From: CAIKZJ01 sp041675325
Lineage (GTDB): Bacteria; Bacteroidota; Ignavibacteria; Tepidaquicellales; Tepidaquicellaceae
Length of the DNA: 64,000 nucleotides
Assembly: GCA_041675325.1 (NCBI GenBank)
Contig: JBAYUG010000002.1
Coordinates: 1-64,000, forward strand
Direction: 5' to 3'
The notes beneath the pieces were generated by a model that was not told where the DNA came from, made no database searches, and saw only the letters and a program-made list of their open reading frames with translations. Of this stretch, positions 7,568 through 16,954 are shown in pieces (the first letter of the stretch is position 1; every line of letters begins with the position of its first letter). The position numbers were made by a program, and so were the translations under genes.

Positions 7568-8797
7568 ATGAACAACAAAAAAGCACTGTTTGTAATATTT
7601 CTTGTAATATTTATTGACCTTCTTGGTTTCGGTATTATAATCCCTGTCCTTCCATTCTTCACTGAGAAAGTTCTTGTAATGAGCAAGACTGAAATAGGAC
7701 TGCTAACGGGCATATATTCTTTAATGCAGTTCATCTTTACACCCGTCTGGGGGTCGCTGTCAGATGTTTACGGAAGAAAACCAATTTTACAAATGTCTCT
7801 TGCCGGCAATGTGATTGCATACACTTTAATGGCGCTCGTTTTTACGAATATAATTCCTTCGGTAGCCTTGCTCTTTATAGCAAGAGCTTTTGCCGGATTC
7901 TTCTCAGCAAACTTATCTGCCGCACAGGCGGTTGTATCTGATGTAACAACACCAGAAGAACGTTCAAAAGGGATGGGAATTATGGGTGCCGCATTTGGAT
8001 TGGGGTTTGTATTTGGACCTGCACTTGGCGGATTTCTTTCCCACTATTTCGGATATGGAGTACCTTTAATTTTTTCTGCAATATTTTCACTTATATCTCT
8101 TATAGTTTGTGTTGCTATATTTAAAGAAACACTTCCAGAAGATTTAAGAATAAGCAATAAGAAAAATTTTAGCTTAAGAGATGTAAAGATTGTCAATCTT
8201 AAAGCCGTAAACGAAGTCTTGAAGCATAAGGACGTAGGCATATACGTAATTATATTCTTCTTCATAACATTCTCGTTCGCAAACATATTTGGAAACTTCC
8301 AGTATTTTATAGAGAGAAAAGAAGGTCTGGATATGAATGAAGAACAGACGGGGTATCTTTTGTCTTTCCTTGGAATTATAGCTGCAATCGTTCAGTCAAC
8401 ACTTATAAAACCTTTTAAGAAATATATCGGTGAAGACAAATCCGTAATAATCGGAAATGTGCTTGTTGCAATAGGTCTCTTCTTCATCCCATTTTCAACC
8501 AACGTCTGGATGCTTCTTGCTGTACTTACAATACTCGCGTTCGGAAACGGACTAAACAATGCAATGGCGCTCGGTTTAATTTCACAGAATGTAAGCAGGC
8601 AAGATCAGGGTGGTGTACTTGGTATCAACCAGTCATTAAGCTCCCTCGCAAGATTTCTGGGTCCGCTCTGGGGTGGATTTATTTACGACAGATTTGATTA
8701 TCACTATCCATTTATATCGGGTGCAATTTTTATGACGGTGATAACCATTATAGCTATGATAGTATTAAGAAATAAACTGATAAACAAACCAGTTTAG
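7568..8797 (+). CDS. MFS transporter, TCR/Tet(A)-like
   Basis: 409 residues with 12 predicted membrane helices. Motif A is GSLSDVYGRKP in the loop between helices 2 and 3, and the N-terminus IDLLGFGIIIPVLPFF matches the tetracycline/drug-exporter branch of the major facilitator superfamily. A proton-driven efflux role is likely; substrate unknown. It starts 3 bp after the M50 gene and ends one base before glgA on the other strand, so there is no room for a terminator between them. Confidence 0.9.
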   Translation: MNNKKALFVIFLVIFIDLLGFGIIIPVLPFFTEKVLVMSKTEIGLLTGIYSLMQFIFTPVWGSLSDVYGRKPILQMSLAGNVIAYTLMALVFTNIIPSVALLFIARAFAGFFSANLSAAQAVVSDVTTPEERSKGMGIMGAAFGLGFVFGPALGGFLSHYFGYGVPLIFSAIFSLISLIVCVAIFKETLPEDLRISNKKNFSLRDVKIVNLKAVNEVLKHKDVGIYVIIFFFITFSFANIFGNFQYFIERKEGLDMNEEQTGYLLSFLGIIAAIVQSTLIKPFKKYIGEDKSVIIGNVLVAIGLFFIPFSTNVWMLLAVLTILAFGNGLNNAMALGLISQNVSRQDQGGVLGINQSLSSLARFLGPLWGGFIYDRFDYHYPFISGAIFMTVITIIAMIVLRNKLINKPV

Positions 8798-8798
8798 T

Positions 8799-10232
8799 TT
8801 AAATCGATAATTTTGAATACAAATCTAGGTATTCCTTTGCCGACTTATCCCAACTGAAATCAGAAGACATACCCCTTTTAATAACAGTTTTCATCTTATT
8901 ATTATTTTTATACAACATTAGTGCTTTATCAAATGATGACTCAATACCTTCAAGTTCAAACTCATTAAATGAAAAACCGTTTCCGTTTTTATTGTCAACA
9001 TCTATCACTGTATCAGCAAGTCCGCCGACATTTCTTACAATCGGTAATGTCCCGTAATTCAAGCTGTACATCTGGTTCAATCCACATGGTTCATATCTTG
9101 AGGGCATAAAGAAGAAATCCGACCCTGCAGTAATCAGATGAGCTATTGAATTGTTATATTCGATGTATATTTTAACTTTATCGGGATATTCATTCATTAA
9201 CTCAAGGAATGCATCTTCATATTTCTTTTCACCCGCACCAAGAACAACAAGCTTAAACTTTTCATCAATCCTCTTTTCTATCAATTCCAGTATCAGCTCA
9301 AAACCCTTTTGCCATGCAAGACGTGATACTATTCCAAAGAGAGGAATATTTATATCTGTTTCAAGTCCTGATATTTCAAGCAGATGTTTTTTATTCTCGT
9401 ATTTATTTTTTAAGGTTATGAAGGAATAATTCCGTTTTATTAGTTTGTCTTTTTCGGGATTCCAGTCATTGGTATCTATACCATTCAGTATGCCGTAAAC
9501 ATTTCCTCCTCTTGAACGAAGAACACCGTCAAGACCTGAACCGAATTCGGGAGTTTGTATTTCTTTTGCATAAGTAGGACTTACAGTAGATATTACGTCG
9601 GAATAATATATTCCTGCTTTAAGAAAATTAGCGAATCTGTTAAACTCAAACGGACCACCGAGCACAAACAAACTGCTTTCGAATCCAGCTTTTACAACTG
9701 AGTCTTCAGGAAATATACCCTGATAACCAATATTATGAATTGATAAAAGAGTTTTTGATTTTTGAAATAGTGCATCCCATGAATACTGCAGCTTCAACAA
9801 TGGAGGAATTAATGCTGACTGCCAGTCGTTGCAATGAAATACATCAGGTGCCCATTTCATTTTCTGAAGTGATTTCAGGACAGCATGCTGGAATAGTATG
9901 TACCTCTCATTTTCGTCCTCATCTCCTGTATAAACAACTCCCCTGTTAAAATATTCAGGGCAATCAATAAAGAAAACATCGAGTACATTCGCGTGTCTGG
10001 TATGGAATACGTTATACGAATGGTTTATTCCACCTATTGACACTGAATCCGATAAACCTTCTGCTGGATTTATTTCATGCTTAATGCGGTCTATAGTGTC
10101 ATAGAGTGGAAGGAATATCTTAACTTCTGCATTATTTTTGTTTAATGCTTCGGGAAGTGAACCGCTTACATCAGCGAGTCCGCCTGTTTTTACATATGGA
10201 ACGCACTCGCTTGTTATAAAACATACTTTCAT
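8799..10232 (-). CDS. glgA: Glycogen synthase (ADP-glucose type)
   Basis: 477 residues, the standard length for GT5 glycogen synthases, which add glucose from ADP-glucose to alpha-1,4-glucan. The ADP-glucose-binding motif KTGGLADV is at 15-22; the C-terminal lobe shows RLAWQKG, and FFMPSRYEPCGLNQMYSLNYGTLP with the catalytic Glu region. It lies 14 bp after the Rieske gene on the same strand. The glycogen phosphorylase at 16955-19048 provides the opposite activity. Confidence 0.97.
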   Translation of the reverse strand: MKVCFITSECVPYVKTGGLADVSGSLPEALNKNNAEVKIFLPLYDTIDRIKHEINPAEGLSDSVSIGGINHSYNVFHTRHANVLDVFFIDCPEYFNRGVVYTGDEDENERYILFQHAVLKSLQKMKWAPDVFHCNDWQSALIPPLLKLQYSWDALFQKSKTLLSIHNIGYQGIFPEDSVVKAGFESSLFVLGGPFEFNRFANFLKAGIYYSDVISTVSPTYAKEIQTPEFGSGLDGVLRSRGGNVYGILNGIDTNDWNPEKDKLIKRNYSFITLKNKYENKKHLLEISGLETDINIPLFGIVSRLAWQKGFELILELIEKRIDEKFKLVVLGAGEKKYEDAFLELMNEYPDKVKIYIEYNNSIAHLITAGSDFFFMPSRYEPCGLNQMYSLNYGTLPIVRNVGGLADTVIDVDNKNGNGFSFNEFELEGIESSFDKALMLYKNNNKMKTVIKRGMSSDFSWDKSAKEYLDLYSKLSI

Positions 10233-10246
10233 AAGGCAATAAAATA

Positions 10247-10687
10247 TTACATGTTTATTGTAAGTGTATTATCTGATGAATTGTAAGTTACTTTATAAGA
10301 TTTAAGGTTTTTTGTAGCAGGTCCTTCCAGGACCTTTCCGTTACCGTTATAAGTAGAACCGTGACAGGGACATTCAAACCCTTTTCCGTCATAATCTACA
10401 TCGCATTTCTTGTGAGTACAAACAATATTAATAGCAATAAACTTCGAGGATGATTTTCGTATAACAATAACTTTATCGGTTATCATTGCATATCCTCCGA
10501 CACTTGCAAGTGCGGGATAATCCGCAAGATTAATTATCTTTTCAACAGTCCCTTCAACATTTTCATAGTCATCAGATGAAGCCATGAGTTTAAGAACATC
10601 GAATGAACTAAGTGCGAGTGCCCCAACTGCAATCGTTTTAGCACCTTTCTTTAAGAAATCTCTTCTGTTAATATCGTTTTCTTGCAT
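10247..10687 (-). CDS. Tat-exported Rieske [2Fe-2S] protein
   Basis: 146 residues. The N-terminus has a twin-arginine signal (R8-R9-DFLKKG, then a hydrophobic stretch to about residue 30). The Rieske boxes are CTHKKC at 90-95 and CPCHGS at 106-111: C90, H92, C106 and H109 bind the cluster, C95 and C108 form the disulfide. Such single-domain proteins are found in quinol-oxidising complexes. No cytochrome b gene is adjacent, so its partner is unknown; its place before glgA is odd. Confidence 0.92.
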   Translation of the reverse strand: MQENDINRRDFLKKGAKTIAVGALALSSFDVLKLMASSDDYENVEGTVEKIINLADYPALASVGGYAMITDKVIVIRKSSSKFIAINIVCTHKKCDVDYDGKGFECPCHGSTYNGNGKVLEGPATKNLKSYKVTYNSSDNTLTINM

Positions 10688-10762
10688 ATATTTAAATTAT
10701 AATTATTTAAAAAACATTAAAAATGTATATTATTTTTACTGATTTATATTTTATGAATTAAA

Positions 10763-11218
10763 TTATTTTTTTGATGCTGTAAAATTTCCTTTTCCTTTAA
10801 GACCCATCATAGTTGATTTTTCCCATGTTCCTTTTAACTCAGTACCAAACACTTCAAGTCTCAGGAATATATTATTATCGGCAACTTTAGGATTCATATT
10901 AACGAAAATCTTTCTTGATTTCTCGTCAATAATCCCTGTAAAACTTCCTGACTGATTTATCTCGGATTTAAAACTGCTTTCCACAAAGTTAGTTACTGTG
11001 TAAGTACCGGATATATTCGGGTCATTAAATTCCTTCGGGCTGATTATTCCTTCAACTATAGTTTTACCTGTTGAATCAGTCATAGAAAAGTTGTAAATAC
11101 CGATTAAAGATTTAACAAACGGACTGTAAACAACTTCTTTATCAGTACAGTTAGTACATCCCGAATAAGTAACAGCTAAAAGAACAAATGCTGTTAATAG
11201 ATATATGTAATTTTTCAT
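10763..11218 (-). CDS. Small lipoprotein of unknown function
   Basis: 151 residues. Signal sequence with lipobox VTYSGC, cleaved before Cys20, so likely outer-membrane or periplasmic lipoprotein. The rest is beta-rich (YNFSMTDSTGK..., GTYTVTNF, GSFTGIIDEKSRKIF, LKGTWEKSTM), resembling a small lipocalin-like barrel, but no family is certain. It starts 3 bp after the metalloprotease stop, so they are cotranscribed. Confidence 0.75.
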   Translation of the reverse strand: MKNYIYLLTAFVLLAVTYSGCTNCTDKEVVYSPFVKSLIGIYNFSMTDSTGKTIVEGIISPKEFNDPNISGTYTVTNFVESSFKSEINQSGSFTGIIDEKSRKIFVNMNPKVADNNIFLRLEVFGTELKGTWEKSTMMGLKGKGNFTASKK

Positions 11219-11221
11219 GTT

Positions 11222-12955
11222 TTATTTGAGTAATATCATTCGTTTAACTTCTGTGAATTTTAAAGCTCTTGTGCTTTGGTCTGAAGCGAATACTTTATAG
11301 AAATAAACTCCGCTTGAAAGATTATACGCACCAGAGTTAAAGACGTAATTCAGAACGCCCGTTGAATAACTTTCATTGTTCAGCAGAGTTGCTACCTCTC
11401 TTCCGTTTATATCATAAACTTTAAGTGTGACAGACGAGTTTTCCGGTAACGCTACCCTTATTGTTGTAGTCGGATTAAACGGATTCGGAAAATTCTGCAT
11501 CAGGGCAAACACTGTAGGAACTTCGGAAGAATTTATTACTCCTCCGAACTTGCTGCACTGATTGTATCTTAAACGAATTGTATCTCCGGGCATAGAACCA
11601 AAACCAAGTCTCGGATCAATACTACCGCCGTTTGCTTCCTGTAAATGACAATAACTCATAATTGTGCCCGTTGCCGGTCTCGTACCGCTAAAGCAGTTCC
11701 CTTCAGCAAAATAACAGGAATCGATTGATGTTATCGCATTAATTCTTGTAGGCCACCAGCATGCATGTGTGTGCATTGAGCCGAAATTGTGACCGAGTTC
11801 ATGTGTTGCCACCATTACAGTCCATGAATATGTAGGATAGCTGTAATATGTCGGATCAATGTTGCAGAAAGAAAATCTACCTGAACTGTCCTGCGTGTTG
11901 AAACTTCCGCAAAGCATTCCAATCCATGCTATTCCGCCTAAATTTAATGTTCTTGAACTTAACAATTGCGCAAGATCACCGTTAAAATTATCTCTCTTGT
12001 TCCCGCCGAATTTCAGAAGATAATCGTATGAATCGGAAAGGAACCTGTACGGATCAGGTGTATCCCAGACAACTATCGATGATATTTGTACAGGAATAAA
12101 CTCATTCTGGTAAATTGCCGCAACCGAATTATAAAATCCTGAAACAAAATTTCCAACCGCATTTATATCAGAACCTTTATCCTGATAAAGTTTATAATCT
12201 GCCTCAATGTATATTTTCACCGGTAGTCTCGCAGTAATTGCATCACCCGTTTCTTTGTGAGAAGAATGGTTATCATCTGTTTTGTACAGATGCATATCGA
12301 GTCCGTCAACTTTGCATATAAACTCGTTATCCACAAGGAGGTCTTTTTCATTGTAAATAATGTAATTCGTATTGTTAGAATTGTCATTTACGGGTCCAAT
12401 ATTGAAAGTCCCTGCTTCACTTGAAACAACACCCATAACAAGGTTCTCAAATATGCTTATTGCAGCAATTGAGTTCTCCTCGCCGTTCACTATACCGCGG
12501 TAATAAATTCCTTTGTTAAAACTCTGAACACCGCTCGTACCTGATGCAAGTTTAAAATCATCAGATAGCAGTTGTACTTCCTTCAGCTCCAGAGTAAGAG
12601 AATTTTTTGAATCAACAGGTAATGTTAAAGTGATATACGGATTTTTATTTCTGAATAAATCAGATAGTGCAGTCTTATCAATTTTCAGATTAGCTGCTTT
12701 TTTAATATCCCTGTTAATATCATTTTTTGTGAAAGGGATGCTTTGGATTTCAAATAAATTTATTTTGTTGAAACTATACTTGGCTTTGCTTTCATTTATC
12801 ATAACATCAAGTTTCTGTACAGGTACTATTGTTTCCTGCTTTTCTTTTACCTGAGTTACCGCTTTGTTTTCCTTTATATCCATTGAACCATAGATAAAAA
12901 CCAGTGAAGCTATAACTAAAGCGAAAAATGAAATATTTAATACACTCTTCTTCAT
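11222..12955 (-). CDS. Secreted reprolysin-like zinc metalloprotease with T9SS sorting domain
   Basis: 577 residues. N-terminal membrane/signal segment (about 8-25), a propeptide-like region, then a metzincin domain with HELGHNFGSMH at 385-395 (HExxHxxGxxH; three zinc His and the catalytic Glu) and a Met-turn in GTIMSYCH. It fits the reprolysin/M12B-like group. The last 85 residues are a type A T9SS sorting domain (QNFPNPFNPTTTIRVALP ... GVYFYKVF). Probably a secreted or surface-bound peptidase. The ATG overlaps the upstream stop by 4 bp (ATGA). Confidence 0.92.
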   Translation of the reverse strand: MKKSVLNISFFALVIASLVFIYGSMDIKENKAVTQVKEKQETIVPVQKLDVMINESKAKYSFNKINLFEIQSIPFTKNDINRDIKKAANLKIDKTALSDLFRNKNPYITLTLPVDSKNSLTLELKEVQLLSDDFKLASGTSGVQSFNKGIYYRGIVNGEENSIAAISIFENLVMGVVSSEAGTFNIGPVNDNSNNTNYIIYNEKDLLVDNEFICKVDGLDMHLYKTDDNHSSHKETGDAITARLPVKIYIEADYKLYQDKGSDINAVGNFVSGFYNSVAAIYQNEFIPVQISSIVVWDTPDPYRFLSDSYDYLLKFGGNKRDNFNGDLAQLLSSRTLNLGGIAWIGMLCGSFNTQDSSGRFSFCNIDPTYYSYPTYSWTVMVATHELGHNFGSMHTHACWWPTRINAITSIDSCYFAEGNCFSGTRPATGTIMSYCHLQEANGGSIDPRLGFGSMPGDTIRLRYNQCSKFGGVINSSEVPTVFALMQNFPNPFNPTTTIRVALPENSSVTLKVYDINGREVATLLNNESYSTGVLNYVFNSGAYNLSSGVYFYKVFASDQSTRALKFTEVKRMILLK

Positions 12956-13356
12956 TTTGATACCTCCAGGTTTGAATAATTATCGTAAGTTAAAACACGT
13001 TCAATTCCTGATGCACGTAAAATCATTTTATCAACACCATTAACCTGTGTGAATGAGACTGAGTATGATACACCTGAAGCTGTGTATGTAAGAACATTGT
13101 TTGAATATGTGTAGCTTTTTGTGACTGTCGATGCTCCCGGACATGTAAGAGTTGCCGTTCCGTTATTGAAGGTTGCAATTTCACCAAGGCAGACATCCTG
13201 AAGATTCCCTTCCATTTTTACAAGTTCCCAAGAGCCCGATACATCACCTCCTACTAAGTTATTCAGTAAATTCTCGCATTCTGCTCCTGTAAATGCCAGG
13301 CTTAACACAAAAATACCGAGAAGGTATTTCAATCCCTTCGTAAAATATTTATTCAT
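12952..13356 (-). CDS. Exported lipocalin-like protein
   Basis: 134 residues with a signal sequence ending around AFTGAEC. The body has the pattern GSWELVKMEG then alternating beta strands (ATFNNGTATLTC, SYTYSNNVLTYTA, MILRAS) typical of the short 'lipocalin-like' proteins of Bacteroidota. Ligand unknown. First gene of the minus operon; its stop overlaps the metalloprotease start, so it may be its chaperone or inhibitor (inference). Confidence 0.75.
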   Translation of the reverse strand: MNKYFTKGLKYLLGIFVLSLAFTGAECENLLNNLVGGDVSGSWELVKMEGNLQDVCLGEIATFNNGTATLTCPGASTVTKSYTYSNNVLTYTASGVSYSVSFTQVNGVDKMILRASGIERVLTYDNYSNLEVSK

Positions 13357-13661
13357 AATTTATTTGTTGTTTTTAATTTGGAATTAATATACTTAATTAT
13401 ACTTTATAATTATACATATTATAAACATATTTTACCCGAAATAATTACAATAAATACATACAGTAATAATATTTTCGAGTTATTTATCTTTCTGAAAATA
13501 TGTACAGAAACAGTGTTCTCGCATTGATATTACTCGGTTTCCCGATTTGGAAGAAAGTCAGCATCTGGTTTCGGGGAAATAATAGAATTACCATTAGTGA
13601 TTAAATTCCTTACATTAAGTATGAGACACATTCTCACTTTTAGAATAAGTTAAAACACATT
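13357..13661. other. Intergenic region between divergent genes
   Basis: Very A/T-rich. It must contain promoters for the minus-strand protease operon and for the small plus-strand gene at 13662. A 34-codon frame at 13500-13604 is not convincing. No strong hairpin or repeat seen. Confidence 0.5.
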
Positions 13662-13928
13662 ATGAAAGAAATAACAGAGGATATTTTATACAAGAAGTTT
13701 CATCATCTAAGGCATAAATGTCCTCCAGAAATTTCCGATCTGGTTTTTCTCGAAATAGAAAAAGATTATATCGGAAGGTACAATTATCTTGCTGAATTAA
13801 AATCCCAGGAGTCCGTTAACAAGAGCATTGAGAAATACATAAAATCTTACTGGAAGCTCAAAAAAATAGGTGTATGTAACAAACCTAAATGTAAATTGTT
13901 GGCTTCTTATACAGAACACTCAAATTGA
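13662..13928 (+). CDS. Small hypothetical protein
   Basis: 88 residues, not recognised. Mostly helical, basic, with three cysteines in the last third (GVCNKPKCK) and one near residue 20; no signal peptide or membrane segment. It precedes the alpha/beta hydrolase by 33 bp on the same strand and could be cotranscribed. It is short and has no known family, so it may not be expressed. Confidence 0.5.
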   Translation: MKEITEDILYKKFHHLRHKCPPEISDLVFLEIEKDYIGRYNYLAELKSQESVNKSIEKYIKSYWKLKKIGVCNKPKCKLLASYTEHSN

Positions 13929-13961
13929 TGTAAGCAACAGTTCATTTTTAAATGTAGAAAA

Positions 13962-14807
13962 ATGGATGATGTAAAGTATATCGATTTATCTAACTCAAAA
14001 ATTGCATATAAAAAACTTGGTTCAGGCGAGCCATTGATTATGTGTACCGGATATGCTTCAACCATGGATTTATGGAGCACCGAATTAATCAAAAAACTTC
14101 AGAAGAATTTTACTGTCATTCTGTTCGATTACAGAGGTATGGGATATAGCAAGAATATGTCCGGTTCATTTTCTATCAATACATTGGCAGAAGATGTTTA
14201 CATGATAATGAATGCACTGAATATTAGTAAGACAAATGTTCTTGGTTGGTCAATGGGAGGATTTGTTGCTCAGATGTTTGCAATCAATCATGCAGAAAAA
14301 ATAAACAAGCTTATTTTGTACGCAACAAATTGCGGCGGCACAGACACCATAAATCCGTCCGAAGAAATTAGCAGCATTCTTTCAAATCCATCTTCTTCAC
14401 CAGTAGAATTACTGGGTACGTTATTTCCTGATAGCTGGCTTTCGACACATAACAAGCCCTGGGAATATTTGCCTAAAGTTGAAGAACCCTATAATACTGA
14501 AACTGTAAAATTACAGTACGATGCAGTTCAGGACTGGTTAAAACCCGGGGGAGGCTCAACTGGGCTCCTGCACAAGTTGAACATTCCTGCGCTCATAATT
14601 TGTGGTAGCGAAGACAAAGTAGTGCCGTATAAAAATTCACTTATTCTTTCGAAATTAATAAGTTCGTCAATTTTAGCGGTTGTAGAAGGCACAGGCCATG
14701 GATTGATGTATCAGCTTCCTGAAGCCTTTGCAAACTATGTAATAAATTTCTTGTTATCACAAATCCCAAGTATGGAATTAAGTAAGGAAGAAACTTGGAG
14801 TTGTTGA
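13962..14807 (+). CDS. Alpha/beta-fold hydrolase
   Basis: 281 residues. Classical alpha/beta hydrolase: oxyanion region near GYAST, nucleophile elbow GWSMGG (GxSxG), acid in CGSEDKVVP, and catalytic His in GTGHGLMYQ. No signal peptide. Similar to esterases and haloperoxidase-like enzymes; substrate unknown. Downstream is a 130-bp stretch with repeat-like sequence and then a gene remnant. Confidence 0.88.
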   Translation: MDDVKYIDLSNSKIAYKKLGSGEPLIMCTGYASTMDLWSTELIKKLQKNFTVILFDYRGMGYSKNMSGSFSINTLAEDVYMIMNALNISKTNVLGWSMGGFVAQMFAINHAEKINKLILYATNCGGTDTINPSEEISSILSNPSSSPVELLGTLFPDSWLSTHNKPWEYLPKVEEPYNTETVKLQYDAVQDWLKPGGGSTGLLHKLNIPALIICGSEDKVVPYKNSLILSKLISSSILAVVEGTGHGLMYQLPEAFANYVINFLLSQIPSMELSKEETWSC

Positions 14808-14825
14808 TCGCGGTGAGAAATAGAA

Positions 14826-14866
14826 AACGGATTTACGCGGATGAAGCAGATATACGCAGATTAGAG
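14826..14866. repeat. Degenerate 'ACGGATTTACGCGGAT'-type intergenic repeat
   Basis: ACGGATTTACGCGGATGAAG then ATATACGCAGATTAG, alternating short words related to CGGAT. Similar strings occur at 27843-27875 and 29219-29250, next to another dispersed repeat. No coding content. Confidence 0.5.
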
Positions 14867-14939
14867 CCAGAAGAAAATATAACCGAAGATGGTGCAAAGA
14901 ACGCAAAGAAGAGTTTAAAACTTAAGAGAGATTTTAAAC

Positions 14940-15044
14940 ATGACTGTGCTTATGGATCACGATGCGACTGACGGTATTCCGATGGCACGTTTTATAAGTG
15001 ATTTAACTGAAAATATTGAAAAGGGGGTATTCCTTTATCAGTAA
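14940..15044 (+). pseudogene. C-terminal remnant of a 2-oxoacid dehydrogenase acyltransferase-like gene
   Basis: A 34-residue frame that reads VLMDHDATDGIPMARFISDL. This resembles the end of E2-type acyltransferase domains (pattern DHRxVDGAPAARFLxxL, the His-x3-Asp-Gly catalytic motif), here with His-Asp-Ala-Thr-Asp-Gly. Nothing upstream continues the domain. I read it as the surviving tail of a deleted gene; the frame overlaps the end of the convergent DMT gene by 7 bp. Confidence 0.5.
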
Positions 15045-15934
15045 GTATTTAATTTATCACTGTTATTTTTCCTGCCGGGAATAAAATTATGGAACAAAAT
15101 AGCTGCAAAGATAATTAATCCACCCGCAACTGCTGTAGGTGCAGGAATTTCACCAACTCCAAGAAAAACCCATATAGGATTAAAGATTGCTTCTAGCATT
15201 CCAATTATCATAGCCTCTGTTGCAGATACATATTTTATCCCGATGTTAAATATGAAATAACTTATTCCTATCTGAACAACACCCATATAAAGTAATATGA
15301 ACATTTCAGATGTAGTTAAAACAAGATCGCGGTAAACCAGAGGAAAGCAAATAAGTCCTACGAGCAGATTCCCGTAAACTACGCTTATAATAGTATTCCC
15401 GCTGCCCTTGGTTTTTTTCCATTTAACAAATAGGGAGAACAAAGCAAAACATACACCTGCAAGAATAGCAATAAGGTTTCCGTATATATTCCCAATCTCA
15501 AGTTTTCCCATGAAGAAAAGAAACATTCCGCTTATGCATATTATAATAGTTATAAGGTCTTTTCTTCTGAATTTAGTTTTAAGAAATAACGGCTCAAGAA
15601 ACAACAGGTATATAGGTGCCGTGAACTGAAGAAATATTGCATTTGCGGAAGTAGTAAGTTTATTTGCAAGTACGAAGAAAATTAATATACCGGAATAAAA
15701 AACAGAGGCAAGAATAGTTAATTTATCTGTTTCGAAAGATATTTTCTTATCTTTGAAATATAATATTATTAGAATTGTTAAAGCAGCAATTATTGAACGG
15801 TAAAATGAGATCTGAAAAGCATTAAGTTCTGTAAGTACCTTAATGAAGAGACCGCTTGAGCTCCACAGTAACGCAGTTATTGAAATATAAACAAGTCCTT
15901 TTCTGTGCGGAGGTATTTTCTCGAAGAAACTCAT
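15038..15934 (-). CDS. EamA-family (DMT) transporter
   Basis: 298 residues with ten hydrophobic helices in two repeats of five, the EamA layout; 'SSGLFIKVLTELNAFQISFYRSIIAALTI' region (about 25-53) and 'ANAIFLQFTAPIY' are typical. Inner-membrane exporter of metabolites or amino acids; substrate unknown. It lies downstream of the threonine dehydrogenase gene, with a hairpin between them. Confidence 0.9.
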   Translation of the reverse strand: MSFFEKIPPHRKGLVYISITALLWSSSGLFIKVLTELNAFQISFYRSIIAALTILIILYFKDKKISFETDKLTILASVFYSGILIFFVLANKLTTSANAIFLQFTAPIYLLFLEPLFLKTKFRRKDLITIIICISGMFLFFMGKLEIGNIYGNLIAILAGVCFALFSLFVKWKKTKGSGNTIISVVYGNLLVGLICFPLVYRDLVLTTSEMFILLYMGVVQIGISYFIFNIGIKYVSATEAMIIGMLEAIFNPIWVFLGVGEIPAPTAVAGGLIIFAAILFHNFIPGRKNNSDKLNTY

Positions 15935-15947
15935 GTATAAAATATGA

Positions 15948-15970
15948 GGGCTGCTAAATGAAAGCAGCCC
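15948..15970 (-). terminator. Hairpin after the threonine dehydrogenase gene
   Basis: GGGCTGCT / AGCAGCCC, perfect 8-bp stem with a 7-nt loop, placed 6 bp after the stop codon on the minus strand and followed there by TCATATTTTATA. The T tract is weak, so termination may be partial and the EamA gene could be partly cotranscribed. Confidence 0.6.
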
Positions 15971-15976
15971 AGATAA

Positions 15977-16927
15977 CTACTTGTTTAATTTTTTGCTTAT
16001 TTCCTTGAACATTACATCAGTCATCTTTGCAAGGTCATATTCATATTCGCAACCCCAGTCTTTTCTTGCAACGCTGTCATCAATGCTTGCGGGCCATGAC
16101 TCTGCTATCTTCTGCCTGAAATCAGGTTTGTATGTAATTTCAAATTCAGGAATATGTTTCTTTACTTCAGCAGCTATCTCAGCCGGATTAAAACTAATAC
16201 CGCCAAGATTATAACTTGAATGAATGGAAAGTTTATCAGCATCAGCTTCCATAAGTTTAATCGTTGACTCTATCGCGTCAGGCATAAACATCATAGGAAG
16301 GTTTGCATCCTCTTTCAGGAAACATTCATATTTTTTATTTTTTACAGCATCATAAAATATTTCGACAGCATAATCAGTAGTACCGCCGCCCGCTTCAGTC
16401 TTGAAGCTGATGAGTCCGGGATAACGAATGCTTCTTACATCAAGTCCATACTTATTAAAATAATACTCACACCATCTCTCTCCCGCCTGTTTTGAAATAC
16501 CGTAAACAGTCGTTGGCTCCATAACTGTAAGCTGAGGTGTATTAATTCTTGGAGTTGTAGGTCCAAAGACAGCAATTGAGCTGGGCCAGAAGATTTTCTT
16601 AAGACCATTATCCTTACCGAGATTGAGTATGTTCATAAGACTCTTCATGTTGATATCCCAAGCCTGCAGCGGAAGCTTTTCGGCATTTCCCGAAAGGACA
16701 GCTGCAAGATGGTAAACCTGAGTAATCTTATTGCGAATAACAAAATGAATTAGGTTCTTTTCGTTCATAACATCAAGAATCTGAAAAGGACCGCTGTCAA
16801 TAATATCAGCGTGTGCCTGCTTTATATCCGTAGCAAAGACATTGTCACCGCCATAAACGTCTCTTAAAGCTAAAGTAAGTTCAGAACCAATCTGCCCTGA
16901 ACATCCTATTACCATTATCTTTTCCAT
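15977..16927 (-). CDS. NAD-dependent L-threonine 3-dehydrogenase, short-chain (epimerase-like) type
   Basis: 316 residues of the extended SDR fold. NAD motif GCSGQIG at 8-14, HLAAVLSG, catalytic Ser in WPSSIAVFG, and YGISK (Tyr and Lys). The blocks GLISFKTEAGGGTTDYAV and LPMMFMPDAI match SDR-type threonine dehydrogenases, which oxidise threonine to 2-amino-3-oxobutyrate for conversion to glycine. It differs from zinc-dependent Tdh. The gene follows glgP after 27 bp. Confidence 0.88.
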   Translation of the reverse strand: MEKIMVIGCSGQIGSELTLALRDVYGGDNVFATDIKQAHADIIDSGPFQILDVMNEKNLIHFVIRNKITQVYHLAAVLSGNAEKLPLQAWDINMKSLMNILNLGKDNGLKKIFWPSSIAVFGPTTPRINTPQLTVMEPTTVYGISKQAGERWCEYYFNKYGLDVRSIRYPGLISFKTEAGGGTTDYAVEIFYDAVKNKKYECFLKEDANLPMMFMPDAIESTIKLMEADADKLSIHSSYNLGGISFNPAEIAAEVKKHIPEFEITYKPDFRQKIAESWPASIDDSVARKDWGCEYEYDLAKMTDVMFKEISKKLNK

Positions 16928-16954
16928 AAAATTATAATAAAATTTAACAGATTA

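Noticed and set aside
13500..13604. 34-codon frame MYRNSVLALILLGFPIW...
   Set aside because: Short, no family, no neighbours with a similar role; compatible with chance in A/T-rich DNA.
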